DNA from: Candidatus Gastranaerophilales bacterium
GTDB taxonomy: Bacteria; Cyanobacteriota; Vampirovibrionia; Gastranaerophilales; Gastranaerophilaceae
Assembly: GCA_910588555.1 (NCBI GenBank)
Contig: CAJUPC010000043.1
Span: 1-9,901 of the forward strand
Length of the DNA: 9,901 nucleotides
Direction of reading: 5' to 3'
Each line of letters opens with the position of its first letter. The first letter of the stretch is position 1. This document shows, in pieces, positions 1-6,621 of this stretch. The notes under the pieces are model-generated. The model was not told the origin of the DNA and made no database searches. It saw only the letters and a program-made list of their open reading frames with translations. Position numbers and translations under genes: made by a program.

Positions 1-22
1 GAAAAACTCTGCAGCACAAAAG

Positions 23-40
23 GACTGTTTCAAAACAGTC
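23..40 (-). terminator. possible leftward terminator hairpin
   Basis: GACTGTTT at 23-30 and AAACAGTC at 33-40 form a perfect 8-bp inverted repeat with a 2-base centre, in practice a 6-7-bp stem with a small loop. Read leftward it is followed by CCTTTTG, a short T-run, so it could end the etf operon transcript. The stem is short and the T-run brief, and the hairpin lies inside a reading frame that would be open if the upstream C-tract were one base shorter. It is therefore only a candidate. Confidence 0.35.
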
Positions 41-77
41 TAAAAAACTACCCAAAAATGCTTTACAAAAGTTTATC

Positions 78-174
78 CCGTTACCTGCGCCTCGCGTTAA
101 ACGGTACCGCTCACAAACAAATCGAAAAGCGCGATTTCCGATTATGTTTGTTCGTCTCTCACTTCGTTCGTACC
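78..174. repeat. GC-richer segment with several inverted repeats
   Basis: This stretch is visibly richer in G and C than the rest of the window and holds several inverted repeats. CCGTT at 78-82 matches AACGG at 100-104. GGTACC at 103-108 is itself palindromic and also matches CGTACC at 169-174 over five bases. ACAAACAAATCG at 113-124 pairs with CGATTATGTTTGT at 139-151 apart from a single bulge. To the right, GTTCGT-like words recur about every 14-15 bases (near 150, 167 and 179). Such nested palindromes resemble an intergenic repeat element or a structured RNA more than ordinary coding sequence. I do not recognise the family, and whether it is multicopy cannot be told from one window. Confidence 0.45.
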
Positions 175-251
175 TCTGTTCGGCTTGTCGGGGGGGGGCA
201 ATCACAGCATGGCACAAGGGTTTTAGAAAAATTATACAAAATTTTTGCCAT
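159..251 (-). CDS. short ORF (30 aa) after etfA, possibly the start of a frameshifted gene
   Basis: As written, this ORF encodes 30 residues starting MAKILYNFSKTLVPCCDC, followed by prolines and TSRTEVRTK. The start is convincing: AGGAGG at 264-259 lies 7 bases before ATG, and the ATG is only 33 bases past the etfA stop, as expected for the next gene of the operon. Codons 18-21 are read through nine consecutive C (positions 198-190), and the frame then stops at 161-159. If the tract had eight C, the frame would run open for about 60 more codons to the left edge without a stop; if ten, it would stop after about 17 codons. This may be a real small Cys-containing peptide, a gene broken or phase-varied at the C-tract, or a sequencing error. 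No family was recognised, and the downstream part is Arg-rich and overlaps the palindromic segment, which argues against a conserved protein there. Confidence 0.35.
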   Translation of the reverse strand: MAKILYNFSKTLVPCCDCPPPTSRTEVRTK

Positions 252-252
252 G
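208..252. repeat. inverted repeat at the start of the short ORF
   Basis: CATGGCA (208-214) and TGCCATG (246-252) are perfect 7-base inverted copies. AAAAATT (227-233) and AATTTTT (240-246) form an inner AT pair that overlaps the right arm by one base. In the leftward mRNA the right arm contains the ATG of the short ORF, so this hairpin would place the start codon in a stem, just after the AGGAGG site. This could affect translation or be chance in AT-rich DNA. Confidence 0.3.
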
Positions 253-284
253 TAAATGCCTCCTGTACTTTAACTCATTATTTA

Positions 285-1283
285 CTATTTTTCGTTTTTT
301 GTCAAGATGTTTGTTAACTCTGGGAGTATCTCGAACACATCTCCAACTATTGCACAGTCCGAAATCTCAAAGATAGGGGCTTTTTCATCAATATTTATCG
401 CAATAATTTTGTCGCTTTCGCTCATACCGATTGTGTGTTGAATTGCACCCGAAATTCCGCAGGCAATATACAATTTGGGAGCAACAGTTTTGCCAGTCTG
501 ACCGATTTGAATATCTGATGAAGCAAGACCCATGTCAACAGCTCCGCGGCTTGCAGCTACTGTGCCTCCTATTTTTTCTGCAAGATTTTTTAATAGCTCA
601 AATCCTGCTTCGTTTTTCATGCCTCTGCCGCCTGCTACGATAATATTTGCGCTGTCAAGTTCGTTAATCGTTGTGTTTAATTTTTTTGTAAACTCAATAA
701 ACTCGACTTTTTTGATGATATTATCAATGTCAGGTGTTTTATAGATAAATTTTGTATCTTTAATAATATTTTCGGGCGCGGGTTTAAAGACCTTAGGCCT
801 TACTGTTGCCATTTGTGGATGTGTTTTGCACAAAATTGTTGCCATAAGTTTTCCGCCAAACGTCGGACGAGTTGCCGCTAATTGACCTTTTTCGTTTATG
901 TCCAAACCTGTACAATCCGCAGTCAAGCCTGTGTGAAGTGCTGATGAAATTCTAGGTGCCAAATCTCTGCCCTGAGTGGTTGCGCCGATTAAAATAATTT
1001 CTGGGTTAACTTCTTTTACAATGTCAATCGCTGTTCTCGCGTACAATTCTGTTGAATAATATGTAAATCTGTTGTCTTCTGTGATATAAACATTATCAAA
1101 ACCCGAATTTATAAAAGCTTCTTTATAAAGTTCCGCCAAACCTTTTTTACAGATTAAGAGCGCTGAAACTTCCGCATTATTCAATTTTGGGGCAAGTTCT
1201 TGCGCCTTGTTCGCAAGTTCAAACAAAACAGTATGGAGATAATTTTCTTTTGTAACTTCTGCATATAACAAAATATTACTCAT
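285..1283 (-). CDS. etfA: electron transfer flavoprotein, alpha subunit
   Basis: EtfA is the FAD-carrying subunit of the cytoplasmic electron-transfer flavoprotein and works as a heterodimer with EtfB. The 332 residues are normal for the family. The N-terminal half carries the shared Etf fold, including TTQGRDLAPR (about 102-111) and GLTADCTGLD (119-128). The C-terminal FAD domain is complete: GGRGM (218-222), SRGAVD (245-250), QIGQTGK (259-265), ACGISGAIQH (274-283), the INIDEKAPIF stretch (about 297-305) and IVGD ending near 315. The start is fixed by GGAGG five bases before ATG and by the 8-base overlap with the end of etfB, which implies translational coupling. No acyl-CoA dehydrogenase is visible nearby, so the electron partner is not shown. 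Identification is secure; the physiological substrate is not. Confidence 0.96.
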   Translation of the reverse strand: MSNILLYAEVTKENYLHTVLFELANKAQELAPKLNNAEVSALLICKKGLAELYKEAFINSGFDNVYITEDNRFTYYSTELYARTAIDIVKEVNPEIILIGATTQGRDLAPRISSALHTGLTADCTGLDINEKGQLAATRPTFGGKLMATILCKTHPQMATVRPKVFKPAPENIIKDTKFIYKTPDIDNIIKKVEFIEFTKKLNTTINELDSANIIVAGGRGMKNEAGFELLKNLAEKIGGTVAASRGAVDMGLASSDIQIGQTGKTVAPKLYIACGISGAIQHTIGMSESDKIIAINIDEKAPIFEISDCAIVGDVFEILPELTNILTKNEK

Positions 1284-2058
1284 TAATTCCTCCGTATTCT
1301 TTTATTTTTTGAGCTAATTCCGCGCAGTCAGTGCACAAACTGCATTCACCTCTGTTATGTTCGGGGCGGAATGCTCTGCTTACATAAGTCGGCGAACCTT
1401 TTATTCCTACCTGTTCGGCAGTTAAGCCAATATCTTCCATTGAATAAGTTTCAATTTCAGAGAATTGAGCTTTTTTAATCCCGTTAATTGTCGGACGTGT
1501 CGGCTCTTCGTATCCTTTCATAACACAAATAAGTGCGGGGAATTCCGCTTTTACTGTTTCAATACCTTCTTCAAGTTCGCGTATTGCATAAATTGATTTT
1601 CCATCGCATTTATCAAGTTCTTTCACAAATGTAACCTGCGGAATATTTAATTTTTCTGCAATGCTCGGGCCTGTTTGTGCAGTGTCGCCGTCAATTGCAA
1701 ATTGTCCGCAAATTATTAAATCAAAATCTGCAAATTTAGATTTGATTGCTGCGGCTAAAGTTGTGCTTGTTGCATAAGTATCTGCGCCTGCAAATTTTTT
1801 ATCAGAAATCAAAACGCCTTTATCGCATCCTACCGCAATTGCTTTTTTAAGCATTTCTGTTGCCTGCTGAGGTCCCATTGTGAGAACGGTAATTTCAGTA
1901 TCAGATATTATTTTCTTCAATTTTAACGCTTCTTCGATAGCATAAATATCATAAGGGTTAATAATGCTTTCTACGCCTTCACGCTGGATTGTGTTATTTT
2001 CGGTCCACTTGATATCTGTTGTATCGGGAACCTGTTTTATGCAAACTAATATTTTCAT
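1276..2058 (-). CDS. etfB: electron transfer flavoprotein, beta subunit, with an extra Cys cluster
   Basis: EtfB binds the second nucleotide (AMP in classical Etf, FAD in bifurcating Etf) and pairs with EtfA. Its 260 residues match the family length. Visible landmarks are the N-terminus MKILVCIKQVPDT, the INPYDIYAIEEAL segment (33-45) and the family signature around 118-135, CGQFAIDGDTAQTGPSIAE. GSPTYVSRAFRPE (221-233) is the usual start of the C-terminal arm. After this comes an unusual C-x2-C-x2-C motif (Cys239, Cys242, Cys245) where typical EtfB proteins lack cysteines; it could bind a metal or cluster or form disulfides. The NPxDxYAxEEAL form recalls EtfB of anaerobes that bifurcate electrons, but I cannot decide this from sequence alone. 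The Shine-Dalgarno is AGGG, nine bases before ATG. Confidence 0.95.
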   Translation of the reverse strand: MKILVCIKQVPDTTDIKWTENNTIQREGVESIINPYDIYAIEEALKLKKIISDTEITVLTMGPQQATEMLKKAIAVGCDKGVLISDKKFAGADTYATSTTLAAAIKSKFADFDLIICGQFAIDGDTAQTGPSIAEKLNIPQVTFVKELDKCDGKSIYAIRELEEGIETVKAEFPALICVMKGYEEPTRPTINGIKKAQFSEIETYSMEDIGLTAEQVGIKGSPTYVSRAFRPEHNRGECSLCTDCAELAQKIKEYGGINE

Positions 2059-2067
2059 TTTTTTTTA

Positions 2068-2136
2068 CCCTGCTACCAATATTGAAATAATTTTACCAAT
2101 TTTGTAGTTTTTTAATCCTGCTACCAGTTTTGGAAT
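2068..2136 (-). repeat. imperfect direct repeats in the etfB leader
   Basis: In the leftward direction, TGGTAGCAGG occurs at 2126-2117 and again at 2078-2069, exactly 48 bases apart. Each copy is preceded by a similar TTcCAA/TTTCAA stretch and followed by an A-run. Between them is a partial copy, ATTGGTA (2100-2094). The copy nearer etfB contains the gene's Shine-Dalgarno; the farther copy looks like a duplicate of the same signal with no ORF behind it. It may be a local duplication or an iterated regulatory site. Confidence 0.5.
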
Positions 2137-2153
2137 ATTTTTTCAATGTGAAG

Positions 2154-2330
2154 TTATTTTTTTACTGCCTGTTGTCTTAGGTTTGTTTCCTGCAACGCAT
2201 TATATGCAAGCATATACATTGAACATTTTTTAACGCTCGGTATATACCATGCACAGCGTTCCTGTGTGCAAACTTTATCAATATCTGAACCTGCGCTCAT
2301 TAGCGGACAGAACGGAATATCTTTAATCAT
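2154..2330 (-). CDS. small four-cysteine protein (58 aa), function unknown
   Basis: This short gene lies between the NfnA-like gene and etfB. It encodes 58 residues beginning MIKDIPFCPLMSAG. Its four cysteines (8, 21, 26, 36) follow the pattern CP-x11-C-x4-C-A-W-Y-x7-C, then a short helix-like tail ending in QAVKK. AGGA lies about seven bases before the ATG, and the gene sits 58 bases after the nfnA-like stop and 95 bases before etfB, so it fits the operon. The spacing of cysteines with an aromatic residue after CAW suggests a metal- or cluster-binding fold; similar small CP...C...CAW...C proteins are familiar to me from anaerobes, always without known function. No signal peptide or membrane segment is seen. 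The location suggests a role with the flavoproteins, for example electron transfer, assembly or regulation, but that is inference. Confidence 0.75.
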   Translation of the reverse strand: MIKDIPFCPLMSAGSDIDKVCTQERCAWYIPSVKKCSMYMLAYNALQETNLRQQAVKK

Positions 2331-2388
2331 TTTTTATCCTTTTTAACGTTTTTGGTGATACTTTTTATATCTTGGTCAGTCGCTGTTT

Positions 2389-3231
2389 TTATTGTTTTTC
2401 TGCCATTTTTATCAAATTGCAGTTTTGGTCGCGTTTTCTTTCCTGATCTTTGTAAATTCTTGTTCTATTTATAACTTCGTCAAAGTCAATTTTGTGAGCA
2501 TCAAAATCAGGACCGTCTACGCAGGCAAATTTGGTCTCTCCGCCGACAGTAACGCGGCAGGCTCCGCACATTCCCGTTCCGTCTACCATAATCGGGTTCA
2601 TGCTTGCTTCAGTATAAATCCCTTTATCGCGGGTTAAATCCGCCACTGCTCTCATCATTGGCATAGGACCTACGGCTATTGCATAATCTATTTTTTCATT
2701 ATCCATAATTCGTTGAAGGACCTGTGTTACAAAACCTTTTTCACCCAGTGTGCCATCGTCTGTGGTTATGAATAATTCTGTACAAGCGTCTTTCATTTTA
2801 TCCTGCCAGAAGATTAAATCTTTTGTTCTTGCGCCCATTATCATATAAACTTTGTTGCCTGCTTCTTTAAAAGCTTTTGCAATCAAATAACATGGAGCTG
2901 CGCCGTAGCCGCCTGCAAGGCAAACTACCGTTCCGTATTTTTTAATGTGTGTGGGCTGACCCAGAGGTCCGACAATATCATGAATTTCATCGCCTTCATT
3001 CAATGCTGCAAGTTTTTTGGTAGAATAACCCACTGCCATAAATACTAAAGTTAATTCACCTTTTTCTTTATTTACATCAGCGATTGTTAAAGGTACTCTT
3101 TCGCTGTTTTCGTCTGCTCTGAATATTATAAACTGTCCTGCCTGTGCGTTTCTTACAACATAAGGCGCGTCAATTGTGATTTCGTATTGATTTGGACATA
3201 GTTCTATTTTTGATAAAATTTTATATCCCAT
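2389..3231 (-). CDS. NfnA-like (sulfide dehydrogenase/ferredoxin-NADP+ reductase small) FAD/[2Fe-2S] subunit
   Basis: This is a 280-residue ferredoxin-NADP+ reductase-type flavoprotein with a C-terminal [2Fe-2S] site. It belongs to the family of NfnA/SudB (small subunit of NADH-dependent ferredoxin:NADP+ oxidoreductase) and of PyrK. The FAD barrel carries RVPLTI (45-50) and GPLG (88-91). The nucleotide domain has GGYGAAP (107-113), MGARTKDLIFW and GPMPMM. The cluster region DGTGMCGACRV ... FACVDGP supplies Asp217, Cys222, Cys225 and Cys237, the Asp plus three Cys ligand set known for NfnA. I start at the ATG at 3231, which has GGAG five to six bases upstream; an upstream TTG would add 16 residues without a ribosome site. 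The large NfnB/GltA-like subunit that normally follows is absent, and the next genes are a small Cys protein and etfBA. It is 49 bases behind the kinase gene. Confidence 0.88.
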   Translation of the reverse strand: MGYKILSKIELCPNQYEITIDAPYVVRNAQAGQFIIFRADENSERVPLTIADVNKEKGELTLVFMAVGYSTKKLAALNEGDEIHDIVGPLGQPTHIKKYGTVVCLAGGYGAAPCYLIAKAFKEAGNKVYMIMGARTKDLIFWQDKMKDACTELFITTDDGTLGEKGFVTQVLQRIMDNEKIDYAIAVGPMPMMRAVADLTRDKGIYTEASMNPIMVDGTGMCGACRVTVGGETKFACVDGPDFDAHKIDFDEVINRTRIYKDQERKRDQNCNLIKMAEKQ

Positions 3232-3280
3232 TATTCTCTCCTTTTTTTCAATAATACTATAAAATGTGTTATTTATCAAA

Positions 3281-4324
3281 CTATAGCTTTATTGCCTTGT
3301 AATCCGGATTATCTTTTAGTTTTTGTTCAATTTCATCAAATGTCATTAAACCTTGTGTTGCTCCGAATTGTGAAACAACCCCTGCAGAATTAACAGACGC
3401 GTACATTAAGGCTTTTTCTATATTCGGCCCGTTTTTCCATAATGAAGCACAAAGAGTTGACGCAAATGCATCGCCTGCTCCAAGTGTAGATGTTACGGGA
3501 CCGTCGAATATCGGGCAGTGGTAGTAATTTTTTCCGTCATAAGCATAAGCACCGCGTCCGCCGTCTGTTATAATTATTATTTGGTAATCTCTAACTTTTA
3601 GCTTTTGGAAGATTTGTTTTATGTCTGGATGAATAAGTTCTTCCGAGAATTTTTCGTCTTTTGTGTCCGGACGAACCTGAATTTGTGTTGCCATAACGGC
3701 TTCTTCTTTATTCATTACAACTATATGTGCATTTTCAAGGATTTTTTTCAGATAATTAAATCCTTTTTTAAGACTTGAAGAGCCGGCGTTAAAACAAACC
3801 TTCACGTCATTATCTTTTGCAAAATTTACGATATCATCAAGGATTTTGGTGCTGTCGCCGTTTAGTGGAGCAATATACAATAGTTTTGCAGATTTTATTG
3901 CGTCAAAATTTATATCAGATTTTTTAAGTTTTGCATTAGCACCGCGGTGCGCAAGAACTGTTCTGTCGCCCTGAAAACTTACTAAGATAATAGAAAATCC
4001 CGTGCTGATTTTCGGGTCTTGAATTATATTGGATAAATCAATATTTTTACCTTTAAAACTTTCCAAAATTCCCTCAGAATAAATGTCATCACCGATTTTG
4101 AAAATAACACCGGTGTTAAATCCAAGATGTGCAAAATTGCAGGCAGTATTAACCCCGCCGCCGCCAACCTGCGATGTGAAGTCTTCAATTTCAACTTTTG
4201 CACCATAAGGATAGCTCATAAATTCTGATTTCTTATTTTTTGTATACACAGAAACAATGTTTGCATCGTCGCTTTCTACAAATACGTCCATTGTTGCACT
4301 GCCGATAGTTATTACATCTGTCAT
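3281..4324 (-). CDS. PfkB-family (ribokinase-like) carbohydrate or nucleoside kinase
   Basis: This 347-residue protein phosphorylates a sugar, nucleoside or similar alcohol with ATP; the substrate is not identifiable from sequence. It shows the ribokinase fold: VITIGSATMDVFV at the start (Asp13 in the usual substrate position), the first signature GGGGVNTACNFAHLG (54-68), NKEE (205-208), TDGGRGAY (253-260), and the second signature TSTLGAGDAF ending at 287 with catalytic Asp285. In most relatives the second signature is DTxGAGD; here the first two positions read ST. The start at 4324 is chosen because GGGAGG lies five bases upstream; a GTG nine codons earlier lacks such a site. It is the first gene of the leftward operon and lies back to back with the orphan gene. 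Why a kinase heads a redox operon is unclear. Confidence 0.9.
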   Translation of the reverse strand: MTDVITIGSATMDVFVESDDANIVSVYTKNKKSEFMSYPYGAKVEIEDFTSQVGGGGVNTACNFAHLGFNTGVIFKIGDDIYSEGILESFKGKNIDLSNIIQDPKISTGFSIILVSFQGDRTVLAHRGANAKLKKSDINFDAIKSAKLLYIAPLNGDSTKILDDIVNFAKDNDVKVCFNAGSSSLKKGFNYLKKILENAHIVVMNKEEAVMATQIQVRPDTKDEKFSEELIHPDIKQIFQKLKVRDYQIIIITDGGRGAYAYDGKNYYHCPIFDGPVTSTLGAGDAFASTLCASLWKNGPNIEKALMYASVNSAGVVSQFGATQGLMTFDEIEQKLKDNPDYKAIKL

Positions 4325-4357
4325 AAGTCCCTCCCGAATTAATTTTATCACAAAAAC

Positions 4358-4377
4358 TTGTTAAATATTATTAACAA
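4358..4377. promoter_or_regulatory. inverted repeat in the divergent intergenic region
   Basis: TTGTTAA (4358-4364) and TTAACAA (4371-4377) are perfect 7-base inverted copies around a 6-base centre, lying between the start codons of the leftward kinase operon (4324) and the rightward orphan gene (4427). Position and symmetry fit an operator that could serve both genes. The region is very AT-rich, so chance is possible. I found no convincing -35/-10 pair for either direction here; TGATAAAAT at 4349-4341 is an extended -10-like match but would start transcription too close to the ribosome site. Confidence 0.3.
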
Positions 4378-4426
4378 AATAGCAAAAAATTTTTTTATCA
4401 GTTTTTTTTTACACAGGAGAAAAATA

Positions 4427-6610
4427 ATGAAAATACAAGCAATTACCCCATTTAATGTCTATACTAACACTCAAAATTTGAAAAAACAGCAAAAAACAAA
4501 TGTTCAAAATAATGCATATAACCCCATTGCATACAATGATTTAACTTTTACCGCACGTCTTTTCAGGACGCCTGAAAACTTTTATGCACAGCCATTTAAT
4601 AAAAACGGTATGCCTGAAACTATGAAAGACTATTTGAATGCTGATTATTTAGACAGACAAAAAATGCCGCCTGCTCAAATGCTTAAACTCGTATTTGATG
4701 ATATTAATGAAACTAAAAATCTTGAACAGGTGAAAAGGATTTTTCCTGACGAACCTTTGTTTAAAGATTTGACAGATACTCCTAACAGAAAAGTAAAAAC
4801 AGGAATTTTAGCTGAAATTGATGTAATGCGTGAAGAAAATAAATCTCTGTTCAAAAACGGTAAAGATAATCTTGGGCATTATATTCTTAAAAAGATTTAT
4901 ACAGAAGCAAAAACTTTAAAAGAAATCAACGCTGATTTTAAAAAAGATGTATCAGTTCATTATAACGGTCTAAGTCCTATAGAATATGATACGTTAAGAG
5001 CTTTCGGAATTAAATTTCCGAATAATTCATTCTGGAAATCTCTAACCGCAACAAGAGAAGAATTTCCGTACGAATACAAACCGAAAAAACCTATTGAAAG
5101 TCGCAGTGCCGGTAATTTAAAACCGGTTTCTACTGCTCGTGTAATACCTCAAAAGAATAGGTTTGAGCATGTTAAAGACTGGGAAGTAGACAAATTATCT
5201 GACGCTCTTATAAAAGGCAAAGGCAGCGCTGATGAAACAAAAAAACAACTTAAAAAAACAAGCGTAAGAGATGAAGCTTCTTTGGGCTTTGTTGCAAAAT
5301 ATATGAGCGAGATTAACTCTGTTGTTCTTGAAAGACTTCAAGTTTCGCCCGAAATGAGTTACTTTTTTGACAGCCCCGAACTTTTATCAAAATCTCAGAA
5401 ACAAAAGATGGATGCATACTGGCAGGATAATGGACGCAGAGAATTACGTTCCTTTATGATGAAAGACACAATTCAAATGTTCTTTAATGCTTATGGAGTT
5501 GACGGTCAGAATGAAGAGTTTCAAGAACTGCTTGATTACGCTCACAATATTAAACCTAACAGATTAGCAGAGGCTGCAAGATTACAAAAACTGCATGATG
5601 AAAAACAGGCTTATTATGATGAAATGTTTGCAGAACTTGATAAACTAGAAGCTCAGCCTCAAGTTAGTGAAGAAATTGTCCACAAATCTACAGAGGAACT
5701 GTTACAAGATGTAGTTAAACAATATGATGTTAATGAATACAGATTTGATACGGCAGAAGGTGAGGTCGTAATTGTCGGTAATCTTCAAGAAGCTCTTGAG
5801 GAAAATCTAAGAGCCGAAACAAACTTTATGCCCCGTGCTATATCAAATAAATTTATCAAATTTGTTAAAGAACATAATTCTGTATCAGACGCATATATAC
5901 TAAGCAAACTTTTGGCAGTACAAGATGTAGAGCTGCCCGAAGATGACAGATTAATGTCAGCTGATGATGTTGTTGATACAACTGTAAAATTATATACAGA
6001 ATTTAGTAATAAGAATATGCTTGATTGCCGTGCAGCCCAGCAGGCTGTTGCAGAAATTTTTACAAAATTCCCAGGTGTTGCAAAGGTAAATCCTCAAGTC
6101 TTGACTCTTGGAGTTTTTGAGTTTATTCCAATTTTGAATATGTTTTCAAAAGAAGGAAGACAAGTATTTTTAAGGAATTCAGATTTTGTAAATTCTAAAT
6201 ATTCAGAATATAGAAAACCTTTGTCAGATGGTGAAGCTAGAAAAATTTCAATGCAGGTTTTTGATTTGTTGAGAAATTATAGACCAAATAATACAGTTAT
6301 AGATGTTCAAAGTCCTTATGCAGGTTTTGAGACTACTATAAATGCAGTTGCATGTTATATGAAAAACCAAAATCCGTCTGATTTAAAACAAGCATTGGTA
6401 AAATATATTAAAGAATTCGGAGGTTCGGCAAGATATTTTCTTGATAAAGATGCTTCTAAAGATTTAAAAATGGCAAAACTTGAACAAATGCTTGTTCACT
6501 ATAGTTATGACCACCCTGTGGATTTTCATAAATTTGCAGTATCTGATGAGGAAGGAATTGCATATATTAAATATAATAATCCCCAATTGTATCATGAAAT
6601 TATAGGTTAA
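4427..6610 (+). CDS. 727-residue orphan protein, function unknown
   Basis: No family with known function was recognised. The protein has 727 residues, no signal peptide and no membrane segment, and is mainly charged and probably helical, so it looks cytoplasmic. The N-terminal 35 residues are Gln/Asn/Thr-rich and low in complexity. They lead into a compact start at about residue 39 with TFTARLFRTPENFYAQPFN, the best handle for finding relatives. A basic/proline linker lies around 220-250 (YEYKPKKPIESRS and onward). A Glu/Lys-rich helical stretch follows near 390-430 (AEAARLQKLHDEKQAYYDEMFAELDK-like), and two helical blocks make up the C-terminal third. Only two cysteines are present. The start is fixed by AGGAGA six bases before ATG; an upstream TTG lacks such a site. 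It is transcribed alone and converges on pnp. The N-terminal style recalls proteins I associate with Gastranaerophilales; this is an impression, not a search result. Confidence 0.9.
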   Translation: MKIQAITPFNVYTNTQNLKKQQKTNVQNNAYNPIAYNDLTFTARLFRTPENFYAQPFNKNGMPETMKDYLNADYLDRQKMPPAQMLKLVFDDINETKNLEQVKRIFPDEPLFKDLTDTPNRKVKTGILAEIDVMREENKSLFKNGKDNLGHYILKKIYTEAKTLKEINADFKKDVSVHYNGLSPIEYDTLRAFGIKFPNNSFWKSLTATREEFPYEYKPKKPIESRSAGNLKPVSTARVIPQKNRFEHVKDWEVDKLSDALIKGKGSADETKKQLKKTSVRDEASLGFVAKYMSEINSVVLERLQVSPEMSYFFDSPELLSKSQKQKMDAYWQDNGRRELRSFMMKDTIQMFFNAYGVDGQNEEFQELLDYAHNIKPNRLAEAARLQKLHDEKQAYYDEMFAELDKLEAQPQVSEEIVHKSTEELLQDVVKQYDVNEYRFDTAEGEVVIVGNLQEALEENLRAETNFMPRAISNKFIKFVKEHNSVSDAYILSKLLAVQDVELPEDDRLMSADDVVDTTVKLYTEFSNKNMLDCRAAQQAVAEIFTKFPGVAKVNPQVLTLGVFEFIPILNMFSKEGRQVFLRNSDFVNSKYSEYRKPLSDGEARKISMQVFDLLRNYRPNNTVIDVQSPYAGFETTINAVACYMKNQNPSDLKQALVKYIKEFGGSARYFLDKDASKDLKMAKLEQMLVHYSYDHPVDFHKFAVSDEEGIAYIKYNNPQLYHEIIG

Positions 6611-6621
6611 AATTTTCATTA

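Noticed and set aside
58..255. 65-codon open frame on the + strand
   Set aside because: It has no ribosome site, runs through the palindromic segment, and is opposite the leftward ORF with the strong AGGAGG site.
2389..2637. open frame on the + strand opposite the NfnA-like gene
   Set aside because: It is antisense to the conserved [2Fe-2S] region, with no ribosome site and no recognisable features.
3232..3279. N-terminal extension of the NfnA-like protein from a TTG
   Set aside because: The extension has no family similarity and would include the ribosome site of the ATG at 3231.
4358..4426. 23-residue N-terminal extension of the orphan protein, with a short hydrophobic run that could look like a signal peptide
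   Set aside because: The TTG start has no ribosome site, whereas the ATG at 4427 has AGGAGA at ideal spacing. The hydrophobic run is translated AT-rich intergenic DNA.
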